This document shows, one piece after another, positions 53,943-64,000 of a stretch of 64,000 nucleotides of DNA. The first letter of the stretch is position 1. Each line of letters opens with the position of its first letter. This DNA comes from Brugia malayi (Eukaryota; Nematoda; Chromadorea; Rhabditida; Onchocercidae). The notes beneath the pieces are model-generated. The model had not been told where the DNA came from and searched no databases. It saw only the letters and a program-made list of their open reading frames with translations. The position numbers and the translations under genes are program-made. The stretch lies in NCBI RefSeq assembly GCF_000002995.4, contig NW_025062476.1:7686501-7750500 (forward strand). Direction: 5' to 3'.

Positions 53943-55671
53943 CCAAGTAGAGACGTTTTTATAGTTTAATATTTTTCTTCATTGTATTAGTATGTGTTTA
54001 TATCTTGTTATTTTAACTAGGAACACTCCCAAAATTTTTTATCATTTTTTATCGGTCTTTTGTAAAAAACAATGTACACTACTTCCTAACTTGATCCCTT
54101 ATTATTACTATTTATCTTAAATGCAAAGGAGAAGCAAAGTTTTGTCTTTCCTATTCTTTCACTTTACCCATTTTGCAAAATAAATTGCGAAAACTTTGTC
54201 AGAGCTACCAAACGTTTTAAAAAAAATGCTATATCATTTGTAATTTAAGTCACATGGTGAAATTTTGATACATTTTTTATCCTCATGTGGTAGGTCCGGT
54301 TTTTTACTTTGTGGAGCACTCGATTCTCTATTGCCAGAATCCGAGCTCATTTGAATAGACATGCTGCTACTGTATACATCTAATACGAAAAATAAATAAA
54401 TAGAAAAGTCTTGTTTTGTTTTCTGATCGGTCACATTTTTGTTGAGAAGGATCAGCTAGAAATGCTTTCAGAAGGGAGTGGGTTTTTGTATACTCCAAAT
54501 TAAATTATCTGCGATTTTTTGGGTGACACTAGATCAAGAGCTTTTTCTTTTTTAATGTTCCGAACTTTCGAAGAAGGATATAGGTCATTGGTCGTAAAAA
54601 ACGTTAGTCGTGAAAAAATCGCAACTGAAATAAGAGAATCAGAAATGCTGAAAATGCACTGGAAAACCATAAATTACAGGATGAAGGCCGTCATCGAATA
54701 GTTTTTTTGTATATACGTTAGCTTTTAGCAAAATTTATGCTTCTGATTGTTTCTCAATTTAATGAGAAGAGGATTTTCTCAAGAGCTAAAAGGGCTGGAA
54801 GAAAAAACTTATGAACTTAAAAGACCACATGAAACTTTTGCATTATGGACCAATCATTTATACAGGAGTTGTTTTGTGTTGGACTTAAAATTCAGTTGCT
54901 CTAAGTAGCTGATGATTCTCGACAACTGTATCTATTATATTGTTTTGTGAGCTTTTATTTCTTTGTATAATAGCTGAGTAGCAAAAGTTTCATGTGTCGA
55001 AATGGTTAGCCGTGTTGTATAATAAGTTTGCAATCTCTGAAAATATCATGATAGACGTCTCAGCGTCAAGCTCTGATAAAGGATGTATTCAGATATTACT
55101 TAATGATATATTGAAAGAACAATGCAATAAAAACTATGTTTACCCCTCTGATGTGTGAATTAAATCTAATGAAGACAAGAGAGTAAATATATTTGTTTTT
55201 AATGTAATTAATCTAAACCCACTCATGTTGGCAAAATATTTGATGATCAGAGAGCACATCATTTGCAAATAGAGTGTGTGTGAATGCTTTTGCAGTTTAA
55301 GGAATTTGGTAAACAGATAAGAGTTTGGTGTTTGAGTGGAGAGAATTCGTTTGGTTGTTTGTTGGTTTTTTCATCAACCGATTTAGTAGTTTTGCTTAAG
55401 TGTAAAATGATGAAGCAAAACCCAACCATTATCCAAGAATTCATGGGTGCTTCGTACTTTTCTAGAATGTATTTTGATTTGGAGAAAATTGAAGAAGGTT
55501 CCTACAATAAAGTATTGGTTATTTGAATTGGTTATTCAGCATATTCATAATTAGTATAAGAAACCTGGAAAACTTCCGACGTTCTATAGGTATCTCTAAT
55601 CGTTTATTTTTAACTAGTACTAATGTTATGAACTATGGATAAATCTTTCGCAGAGTACGACTGGAAGCAGG
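53943..55671. other. Intergenic region between IFT43 and V-ATPase a
   Basis: AT-rich, same-strand genes on both sides. Open frames at 54519-54701 (+), 55284-55526 (+) and 54434-54234 (-) show no linked splice partners or recognised domains. A TTTCGCAG acceptor at ~55653 precedes the V-ATPase ATG by about 20 bases. Confidence 0.5.
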
Positions 55672-58600
55672 ATGGGTTCCCTATATCGCAGTGAACTAAT
55701 GTCTCTTTGTCAGCTCTTTCTGCATTCCGAGATGGCATATGATGAAATAGCGAAACTTGGCGAACTGGGTGTCGTACATTTCATTGATGTTGGTTAACTT
55801 ATGATTTCTTAGAATGTTTAGGTGAATTTGAATCACTAAAGTATAGAATAAGCATCAGATTAGTGTAATCGGGAAGTGTTTCATGATTTCACATGCGGAA
55901 TAGGCGGTTTATTTTCTTTACTTAATAATTTTACCAAACCAGGATAAAACTAAAGGAAAAGTGAATATCTGCATATTCTGCCGAAACTTACAACTCTCGC
56001 TAATACTTCCTTCTACATTTAATGTTCTTATCATGCTTAATCCCATCCAGAATGTGTTTCATAATTTGTCATTCTCTTTTCAACCTATCTCACATGGCTT
56101 TTCTTTTCTCTTTATTGCGATTGCAGGTTCTCAGTGCTAGGTCGGTCCACTAACTCGACCTGTTTTTTCAACAACACTATTAATGATTGGTATTAAAAAT
56201 TTCAAAAATACTACGGCTTTAAATATCACGGTTTAAATTAAACAATTGAAATTAAGTATGACAAATAATTTAGCTATAATTTTCATCCGTTTTACTGACT
56301 GCCTTTATTTGTCTAATTTTAGCCGGAAATTTCCTACATTTCAGTTGAATTCTGAAATGAGCTCACTCCAAAGGCGTTTTGTTGGTGATCTGAAACGATG
56401 CGATCTGCTTGCGCAAAAATTAAGTATTATTCTTAGTCTAATTTTATATGACGTTCTTTTATTCCACTCAATCATTAGTTATACTATTCAGTCATATAAA
56501 ATATATCTTAAAAGAATCGAACAATATTTTGTATATTCAGTTAACAAGCATTATTTAGAGTTTATTGAAGAACAGATTCTAGCAGATTCCATCCCAATAC
56601 CGCGATTAAATGAGTTTGTTCCTGCACCACGACCAAGCGAAATGAACACGCTCGAAGTACGTCAGATACTTAAGTATTCTAAAAAAAAAAGTGTAGATAA
56701 TAAATTACCGTATACGACATTCTAAACTTCCCCACTGAAAACAACTTTAAAAAACTTTCCTAATCAGACAGTTTGCTTTAGTACTTGTAATTACCTTCAA
56801 ATCTTGGAAATTCGGGATTTTAATTAAACTTGTTCTGGAATCAATTTTCAGACTGAAATTGAGGAAATTGAAGAACAACTCCTAGAAAACAACAAGAATA
56901 TGAAAAATTTGATGAATAATTATGCACAGCTAAATGAATGCATGCAGTGCATCAATAAAGTGCAGCAACTCCTCACAGATGTAAGCATTTGAGTATAAGT
57001 AAAATAAAATGTTAATCTTTTTGATGAGGAGTTCTCGAAACTTTCGAAAAAGCGGGAAATGAAAAAGTAATTTGATAACACCAATTTTTTAAAGAAACAG
57101 AAACAAGATTAAGCAAACAAAATTTCCAACAAATTTTTATATTTGTAGGGACAGCGACAACAAGCTAGACAGTCATTGTTAGGAATGGAAAATCCAACTT
57201 CCGGTATTGGTGCCATCCGTCGCAAACTGACCAATGTGATGATAGGGAGAAAGGACAGCATTATCCCAGACCGGATGTCAAGTATATTCTCCGGCGAAAA
57301 GTTAGATGTTAAATTTCGTCTAAAGCATTATTAGTCTAAAAAGTTAGGATTTGTGATCAATTCATTGCTTTTTCGTATTTCTTGTCAAATTTGAACTATT
57401 GTATGCATTCTGCTTAATGTAAAATGAGTATGTTTTAGGTAATCAATACTAGACCGATTAGTTCCTTCCTTCCACTTACTTACGCAACCTTATTTCTCAT
57501 TTCTTTTTGATTTCTTTAGTAATTTTGGTAACAAGTACTTCAAAATCTATAAATTTTACAGTGTGTAAAAATTTAGTGAAAAACTTAAAGTTCTAAGAAT
57601 AATTAAGCGCAAATATTTGTTAAATAAATAAAGTTATTGCAGTTTTGTTGCCGGAATTGTGGAACGCTGTCATTCAACGGCATTGGAACGCTTACTTTGG
57701 CGAACGTGTGGTCTGAATGTTTTTGTACGCACTGTCACTATTGATTTCAGCGAAGATCCTTTACTTGTAGGTCTTTTTAGTAATTTTGATTTGAATAAAA
57801 CAGATATCCATTCTTCCCTCTACATTTTTTCTCCCCGATCATTTCTTTTTTAAATAAACATTTGTGTTAGAAATTGATTGATTAGTCATCCAATATCATT
57901 TAGTAACAAGACTTTTGGATATTTCATTTTCCAATTCCATATTCGAAAAATTTGTTTGCATTTTTTTCTGTCATTATGTTTTTTCAGAATGATATAACAC
58001 CGAAAGATGTCTTCATGGTATTTTTCTCTGGTGCAGTACTTGGATTGCGAGTGAGAAAGATATGCAAGTGGTTCGTTTCAGTGAAAGTGTCGTATTTTTA
58101 TGGTGTAGTGTTATTTTCGAGTGGGAAATTAAGTTAGCAATTGATTTTAGCTACCAAGCAAAAATATACGATTATAAAGATCCAGCAAACAACCGAGTAT
58201 TACATGTAACAAGTTTATTTGGACGTGTGGCTGAAATCAAATCGATCATTGAAGAAACAAGGAAATATCGTAACACATTGCTCCGAGCAGCTGCTTTCAA
58301 AGCTCATGAATGGGACATAAAAGTTCGTTAAACGATCTATTTTATTATATTTTATTTGAAATATCTCCTGATTTCTTGCAAACTGTGTTAGAAATTTTGA
58401 TTACTTTCTAAGTATCATGTCATATGCTTAGAAAGTAATCAGTCTCTCTAAGTTTAGTTCAATTGCAAATTGAATGAAAATTTATTTGTTTTTAGTGCTA
58501 AAATGACTTTACAGCTCAACCTAAAATTCCGGAAAAGAAAAACTTCCTTTTTTAAACAATGGTAGCGAAAGCAAAAATATCCGTTAAAATAAATTTTTGT

Positions 58601-61600
58601 AAAATGACAAAATAAATTCTGAATAGTGTCATAAGCTCATATTAAAAGATAAAAAAAAAAAATCCAGTTGCAAAAGATGACCGCTATATTCATGGTGATG
58701 AACATGTGCAATGTTGACATCACTCAACGATATCTAATCGCTGAATGCTGGATTCCGACAGCTGATATAATACGTGTTCGAAAAAACTTCGATAAAACTG
58801 GCATGGTATATTATACAATATTTGTTGCCATTTATCCTAGAAGTAAACGAAATTGATAAAGTCAAACGAATCACGATGAGGCTTCAAATTAAAGTATTAT
58901 GACTTAAATAAAGCTTGCACAGGAAAAAAACGGCTATGTCTTCTTGTGCCAAATTGAAACGAACAAAGTGCCACCAACATATTTTCGTGTCAACAAATTC
59001 ACAAAAATTTTTCAAAGCATCGTTAATTCCTACAGTATAGCAACTTACCGCGAAATAAATCCAGGTTATCTGTTTTGTTTCGTAAACAAGACATCATGAC
59101 CTTTTTAATAACCATTTCATTTTAACTTTTATATATAACACCTACTTCGGACTACTGTGATATTTTAGCTCCATGGACAATGATAACATTTCCATTCCTA
59201 TTCGCGGTAATGTTCGGCGACGCTGGTCATGGCTTAATCATGTTTTTTGTTGCTCTTGCGTTCATTCTATTCGAAAATAAAATCAAAATCGATGATGAAG
59301 TCTGTTAATAATATATTATACGCAGGATTCTTAAATTCTGCATTCTTTTTCATAATACAATAATAAATCAGCAATCAAGCTTATGTGCTTTGAGAGATTT
59401 CGTTTCTGTAATGTTTATAAAAATTTGCAAAGTTTGTATAAATTTGTACTTTCAAAAGTTTAGTCTTGGGAAAGTTTTAGGAATATTGCAGATAATGGGA
59501 TCATTCTACTGTGGACGTTATATCATTCTTTTAATGGGACTTTTTTCAATTTATACAGGCTTCATCTATAATGATTTTTATTCGCGTTCGATGAATTTAT
59601 TTGGTAGTAGCTGGTACAATCCTTACAAGTAAGATTTTGTTATCTTTTGCTTGTTTATGTCTTTTAATTGTTTAACAGATGTCAGGAACATCTGGATTAA
59701 TTTTTAAAGAAGTCCTCAAAGAAAATTATTATTGCATTAAGTACTCAATATACACTCATGCTTGCCACTTACCGCTTACATTTTCATTACCTTGCTTTGT
59801 ATAAGAATAGAATTTATCACAATTCCATTTCAATACTATTATCATTCAAATACTGTTATTATCATAAAAACTTTAAGATCTAGTTTGTTGGAATTAACGC
59901 CAGTTGATATGCAATTTGATTTAATATTGCCGCCACAGTATGCCTACGACAGAGACAAAGTAAATTCTCATTTGTTCTGAAGAGCAAACTAGATTTTTAC
60001 CATTTTTTGAATTTCTTCATTCTTGATTGAACCACTGTGCTTTCGCTTTCGAAAAGATTTCACTTTGCTAATAATTAAAGGAAATATCGCTTCTTGACAA
60101 CTTATACGAGATTTGCAGGGTCCATATGTTTTTGGTTTAGATCCTGTTTGGAATTTGGCAGAAAATCGGCTAACATTTACAAATTCAATGAAAATGAAAG
60201 CATCCATTGTTTTTGGCATCATACAAATGACGTTTGGTGTTATACTGAGCTTAATGAATTACTTGTTCGTTTCGGTTCTTTTAGTCGTTATTTCTTTTCA
60301 AAAAAAACAAGTAATTTTTTTTTTTTTTTTAAAGGACATATGGTACAACAGTTATGGAGAAAATTAAGTTATTCAAATTAAATTAACAAAAAAAAATTAA
60401 AATTAAATTAGTGGTAAGAACTGATGTGCATAATTTTGCAGGTATTTTCGATCAACAATTGATATTTACTTCACATTTATTCCACAGATTTTGTTTCTAT
60501 CCTGTATGCTGATTTATCTATGTATTCAGGTAAAGTTTATATTTTCACTCAATGGTTCTCTGATTTTGAGAAATGTAAAAAAATTTTGGTAATACTTTTA
60601 CTTTTCTTTCTTCTTGTAGGTTTATTTATTCATATATATATATATATATAGTCGAGTTCATTTATTCAGTCGAGAGATTTTGTCTAATTCTTCTCACGAA
60701 ATTTCTAAAAAAAAATACCTTAAATAAACAGCTATATGTGAGAGTAACAGACAGATATCATCTCTTTTATAGATAACGGTTAAGTGGTTGATGTTCAGCT
60801 CCATACCGGGTAATGTTTTCGGCTTCTTTTATCCAGGATCACATTGCGCTCCATCACTTCTGATCGGATTAATCAACATGTGCATGCTAAAACCACGGAA
60901 GGAAGGTTTCTGGAATCGATCTTCATCTAGCGAGTTCGAGCAATGTTATTTACACGAATGGTATCCAAATCAGGTAATAAAGTTATTATAGTGATATATA
61001 ATGAATTAAAAATAATGTATGGTTCTTGAGATTCTTAATATGGTCAGTCGAATTCATAAAATACGGAAAGAAAATACCGTAACTTGAAATTAAGACTGTA
61101 GAATGCAAAAAAAAATTATTTGTTCGGTTCCATCGCACTGAAGTCATTCTAACTTTGTAGTGTAGGAATTATTCATATCAGTTTCCAGTTACTCTTCCGA
61201 TAGAATTTATCCTAACAATATTTTCATTTTTAAAAAACGAAAATCAAAAAGTTCGAATCATATGACTGCAGGGTATGGTCGAGAAAGGTCTTTTAATGCT
61301 GACTGTACTTTGCATACCAGTAATGCTTTTAGTGAAACCTATTTACCTAAAATTCAAAACTCAGAAAATCGCACATGACGAAGTTGCCAACATTGATACC
61401 TATGCAGTGAAGGTTGGTTCGAAAACTATCCTACTCATTTGCACTGCAGAAATCATCTCATTTTTTCAATGGCGTATATTTTTCTTTATTTTATTATGAG
61501 CACATGAATATCCAATACTTTGAAATATACAGCAAAGGGTTACAAGAGAGTTGCTTTGCTATATTTAATTCCTTTAATGAATTTCGGGATTTGGTGGAAA

Positions 61601-62336
61601 ATTTTTCACTTTTATGTGAATCATAATAATTTACAGTTTGATTTTATGGATGTTATGATGTACCAAGGAATTCATACGATTGAATTCGTACTTGGATGCA
61701 TATCACATACTGCCTCTTATCTTCGCCTTTGGGCACTTTCTTTGGCTCATGCGCGTAAGTATTTCATAATTCACTTTGATCTAATTTCAAAATCTTTTCT
61801 GAATCAAACAAAAATTCAAACTTAACTGGAAGGTTCTTGGAATTCAAGGGAAAGAAAAGTTTATTTAATTGTAATTCCAGAGCTTTCTGAAGTTCTGTGG
61901 TCAATGGTGCTTAGTATGGCCTTTTCATTGAATACTTGGTTAGGTGGTCCAGTGTTGTATCTTATATTTTGGCTGTACGGAATGCTCACATTTGCTATAT
62001 TGATATTAATGGAAGGACTTTCTACTTTCTTGCATGTGTTACGACTACATTGGTACTGCTTAAATTACCAACAATTTTTAGATTCCGGAATTAGCTGCGA
62101 CCACTATTTTGTATAGGTTATGAAAATATATATTTTAAGTGTTATTTAACTATTTTATATGCATTTCTGAAAATTGATTTTCCTACGAATTATTTTTTTC
62201 AAAAAAACTTCATTGCAGGGTTGAATTTCAAAGCAAATTCTATGACGGTCATGGATATTCGTTTAAACCCTTTGCATTTACCCAAATGAAATCCTTTGAA
62301 ATTGCTAATAAGAAAGATAAAAATGTAATTTGTTAA
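55672..62336 (+). CDS. ATP6V0A: V-type proton ATPase subunit a (116 kDa)
   Basis: Membrane V0 subunit that provides the half-channels for proton movement in acidified organelles or plasma membrane. Twenty exons keep one frame: 55672-55788, 56345-56423, 56541-56656, 56852-56980, 57149-57300, 57643-57766, 57988-58067, 58151-58322, 58668-58805, 58923-59064, 59169-59299, 59492-59628, 59884-59959, 60119-60264, 60442-60529, 60773-60973, 61272-61412, 61637-61754, 61881-62052, 62219-62336; 858 residues. Family landmarks: [20 protein letters not shown], a cytosolic coiled coil ([15 protein letters not shown]), [80 protein letters not shown] and [19 protein letters not shown] with the essential channel Arg (~753). 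It ends [10 protein letters not shown]. Nematodes have several paralogues (UNC-32, VHA-5/6/7 in C. elegans); I cannot tell which this is. Confidence 0.95.
58398..58441. repeat. Perfect 15-bp inverted repeat, 14-base loop, in V-ATPase intron
   Basis: Arms 58398-58412 and 58427-58441 (GATTACTTTCTAAG and its complement, plus one flanking T-A pair) surround a 14-base loop. It lies in the intron 58323-58667. Confidence 0.9.
60633..60651. repeat. AT dinucleotide microsatellite
   Basis: About nine AT units in V-ATPase intron 60530-60772. Simple sequence with no other structure. Confidence 0.85.
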
Positions 62337-63181
62337 TTTCTTATGCATCTCATGAAATAATAAAGTTAATATGAAAATTTATTTTCTCTAAATCAGCTAA
62401 ACGACTGAAGCAGCATTTATAAGCAAAGTTGCAGTAAACCACAGCAGATGTGATCACAACTTGATATAATTGCAGTGAAAATAATGGACTATAATGTTCA
62501 TGATATTGAAATGTTATGGCAAAGTTAAATGGAGAAGGAGGTGATGGTTGCACAAAACAGGACAATTTAAGCTGTTATTTCAGTTGTATTTCAAAGAACA
62601 AAAATTCAAAGTAATTAGCCGCCTAAATTTATGTTTAAATCAGTAATTACAAAATTTAAATGTTCGAAAAATATGAGAAAGTCAAAATCTAGAATATGTA
62701 AATGATTGAGAGATTCAGCATCATATGGGTCGAGGACTAAATATCTTTCAAAATTTATTGAAACAAAACATGAAAATCAGTTACCGTGCTTTCATGTTCT
62801 CTAACGACTGCATGATAACACTTAGTATTTAAGTTTTGAAATTTATCTGAGATGTATTTTGCATTTCTATAATCTGAGAGACGGTCTTTCTTTAAACAAA
62901 CTTGCAAGTATCTGTTGCAGTGAGTTCTTATTTCCAACATACAATTGCCGTAAGTAGGAATTTCTAATGAATAATAGCAAAGAATTTTAACTAGTCAGAT
63001 ACTATAAAAACCATATGAGCGGCACGAGTGAATTATGCAATTATCCATATTTTTCCAGAATCTTCCGAAAGTTACTTGCAAAGGTCACCAGCTTAAACAA
63101 ATAATATCATAATTGTGATATATCATAATTGATATATCATAATAATATCATAATTTATCAAATAAACAAAGGAAATAAGAT
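62337..63181. other. Intergenic region between V-ATPase a and MSP-domain gene
   Basis: AT-rich. An AT-only stretch at ~63105-63170 repeats ATATCATAAT-type units in both orientations just before the MSP-domain ATG. No supported exon on either strand. Confidence 0.5.
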
Positions 63182-63684
63182 ATGGCAACTGCGCCGACAC
63201 AGAAAGGAGAACCAGCATTATCTGTAGATCCAGAAACGGCAGTTTTTCTTGCGAATGGCGGGAAATCAGAACATATGCTTGTTAACATAAGTGAAAAGCG
63301 ACTTGCTGTAAAAGTGGGGATCGTTTATTGCTTATATCCGCTTGACAAATAAGACTTACAAAATAGAGAAGTAGAAAGGAGAAGAATGTATATGTTAGTG
63401 TGGGTAAAAGGTATCTAAAATATTCATAAATGCTACTGCCATGTCATTAGAAAATAATGAGAACTTAGTTGGCTTTCAAGTTAATTCTTGTATTATTAAA
63501 AGTTACATCACTCTCAAGGCTAACATATAGTAAATGACAACGACTAATGACATTTCAGGAGTGATAATCTTAAATATATAATTGTAGGTACGTTGTAGCG
63601 ATAATAACTTGTTCCGAGTAAGCCCAGTTTACATGTTCATTGAGCCAGGTTCATGTGGTAATATTGTGATAACAAGACTGCCTG
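63182..63684 (+). CDS. MSP-domain protein (sperm-specific type), 3' end unresolved
   Basis: Exon 63182-63313 begins with ATG and reads MATAPTQKGEPALSVDPETA, then AVFLANGGKSEHMLVNISEKRL. It splices in phase 0 (AAA|GTGGGG to TTGTAG|GTACGT) to 63588-63684, which reads VRCSDNNLFRVSPVYMFIEP and GSCGNIVITRLPG. This is the first two-thirds of a major-sperm-protein fold: the P-x-L-x-V-D-P strand, the K-VxxxDNxxFRVxP core and the PGxxxxIxITR strand. It resembles the small nematode SSP/MSP-domain proteins of about 107 residues rather than classical MSP. The last strand must lie in one more exon; candidates near 63732 or 63868 do not give a convincing MSP end. The nematode-specific expansion of this family supports the host assignment. 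Confidence 0.75.
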
Positions 63685-64000
63685 GTATTTCAATTCATTG
63701 ATTTATAAAATCCAAAATAAATTTCTACGTAAAGGAGTGATAGGATTATGCGGTCCAGAAAAGAAAGCATCAACAAAGCAGGAATAGTCACTGAAGTTGC
63801 AGTTTTGTCTTAACATTTGTGCTGGGATGCAACATTCTTCTTCTTTGATTCTTGATCATTACAGGAATTCAAAATACGATCTTTAAAACAATAGTTCATA
63901 AATAGTTGCAAACAAATCATATTTTATGGGATTAATTTTGAGAAAAAGGAAAAACGATCATGAAATTAATTTCTATTATATAAATACATACAATTATGTT
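63685..64000. other. Right edge, probably intron and 3' part of the MSP-domain gene
   Basis: Starts with the donor GTATTT after the second MSP exon. Short open pieces after GTGATAG (63743) and after ATTACAG (63866) were tested as a final exon, but neither continues the MSP pattern. The gene may run beyond the window. Confidence 0.4.

Noticed and set aside
54519..54701. 60-residue plus-strand open frame, slightly transposase-like
   Set aside because: No DDE/DDD motif, no inverted repeats, no neighbouring fragments in the same frame.

Overview
The window is nuclear DNA from a nematode, most likely a clade III (filarial-type) parasite. The evidence is an AT-rich background, many short exons separated by AT-rich introns ending in TTTTCAG or TTTTTAG, likely spliced-leader acceptors only 2-3 bases before start codons, a nematode-type (WAGO-like) Argonaute, an MSP-domain gene and operon-like gene spacing. 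The species assignment is inference. I rebuilt gene models by hand, reading exons, donors, acceptors and codon phase on both strands. Most models keep one open frame from first to last exon. Exceptions are stated in the entries.

Layout. 190-6452 (+): 3' part of a large helical-repeat protein, tentatively a NUP205/NUP188-type nucleoporin. 6453-12032: gene-free DNA with diverged dispersed repeats. 12033-18104 (+): an Argonaute that has lost two catalytic positions. 19560-20068 (-) and 20334-24175 (-): a small basic protein immediately downstream of the ribosome-biogenesis factor KRI1, spaced like an operon. 25298-27966 (-): a TMEM59-type membrane glycoprotein. 27967-33002: long divergent intergenic region containing a perfect hairpin. 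33003-41832 (+): GMP synthetase with a long serine-rich N-terminal extension. 42755-51245 (-): Mediator subunit MED8, an unrecognised 119-residue protein, and Mediator subunit MED26, all on one strand. 51979-52137 (-): small ORF head-to-head with IFT43 (52176-53942, +). 55672-62336 (+): V-ATPase a subunit. 63182 to the right edge (+): an MSP-domain protein whose 3' end I could not resolve.

The genes are mostly housekeeping functions: nuclear pore, ribosome assembly, purine synthesis, Mediator, cilium and proton pump. There is one small-RNA effector and one likely sperm protein. I see no clear transposase, no prokaryotic insert, no CRISPR array, no rRNA and no convincing tRNA. The most interesting features are the slicer-deficient Argonaute with an exon-phase break, three GC-AG introns close together in the left 12 kb, two near-loopless perfect hairpins of 20-22 bp arms, the GMP synthetase extension, and the clustering of two Mediator genes around an orphan gene.
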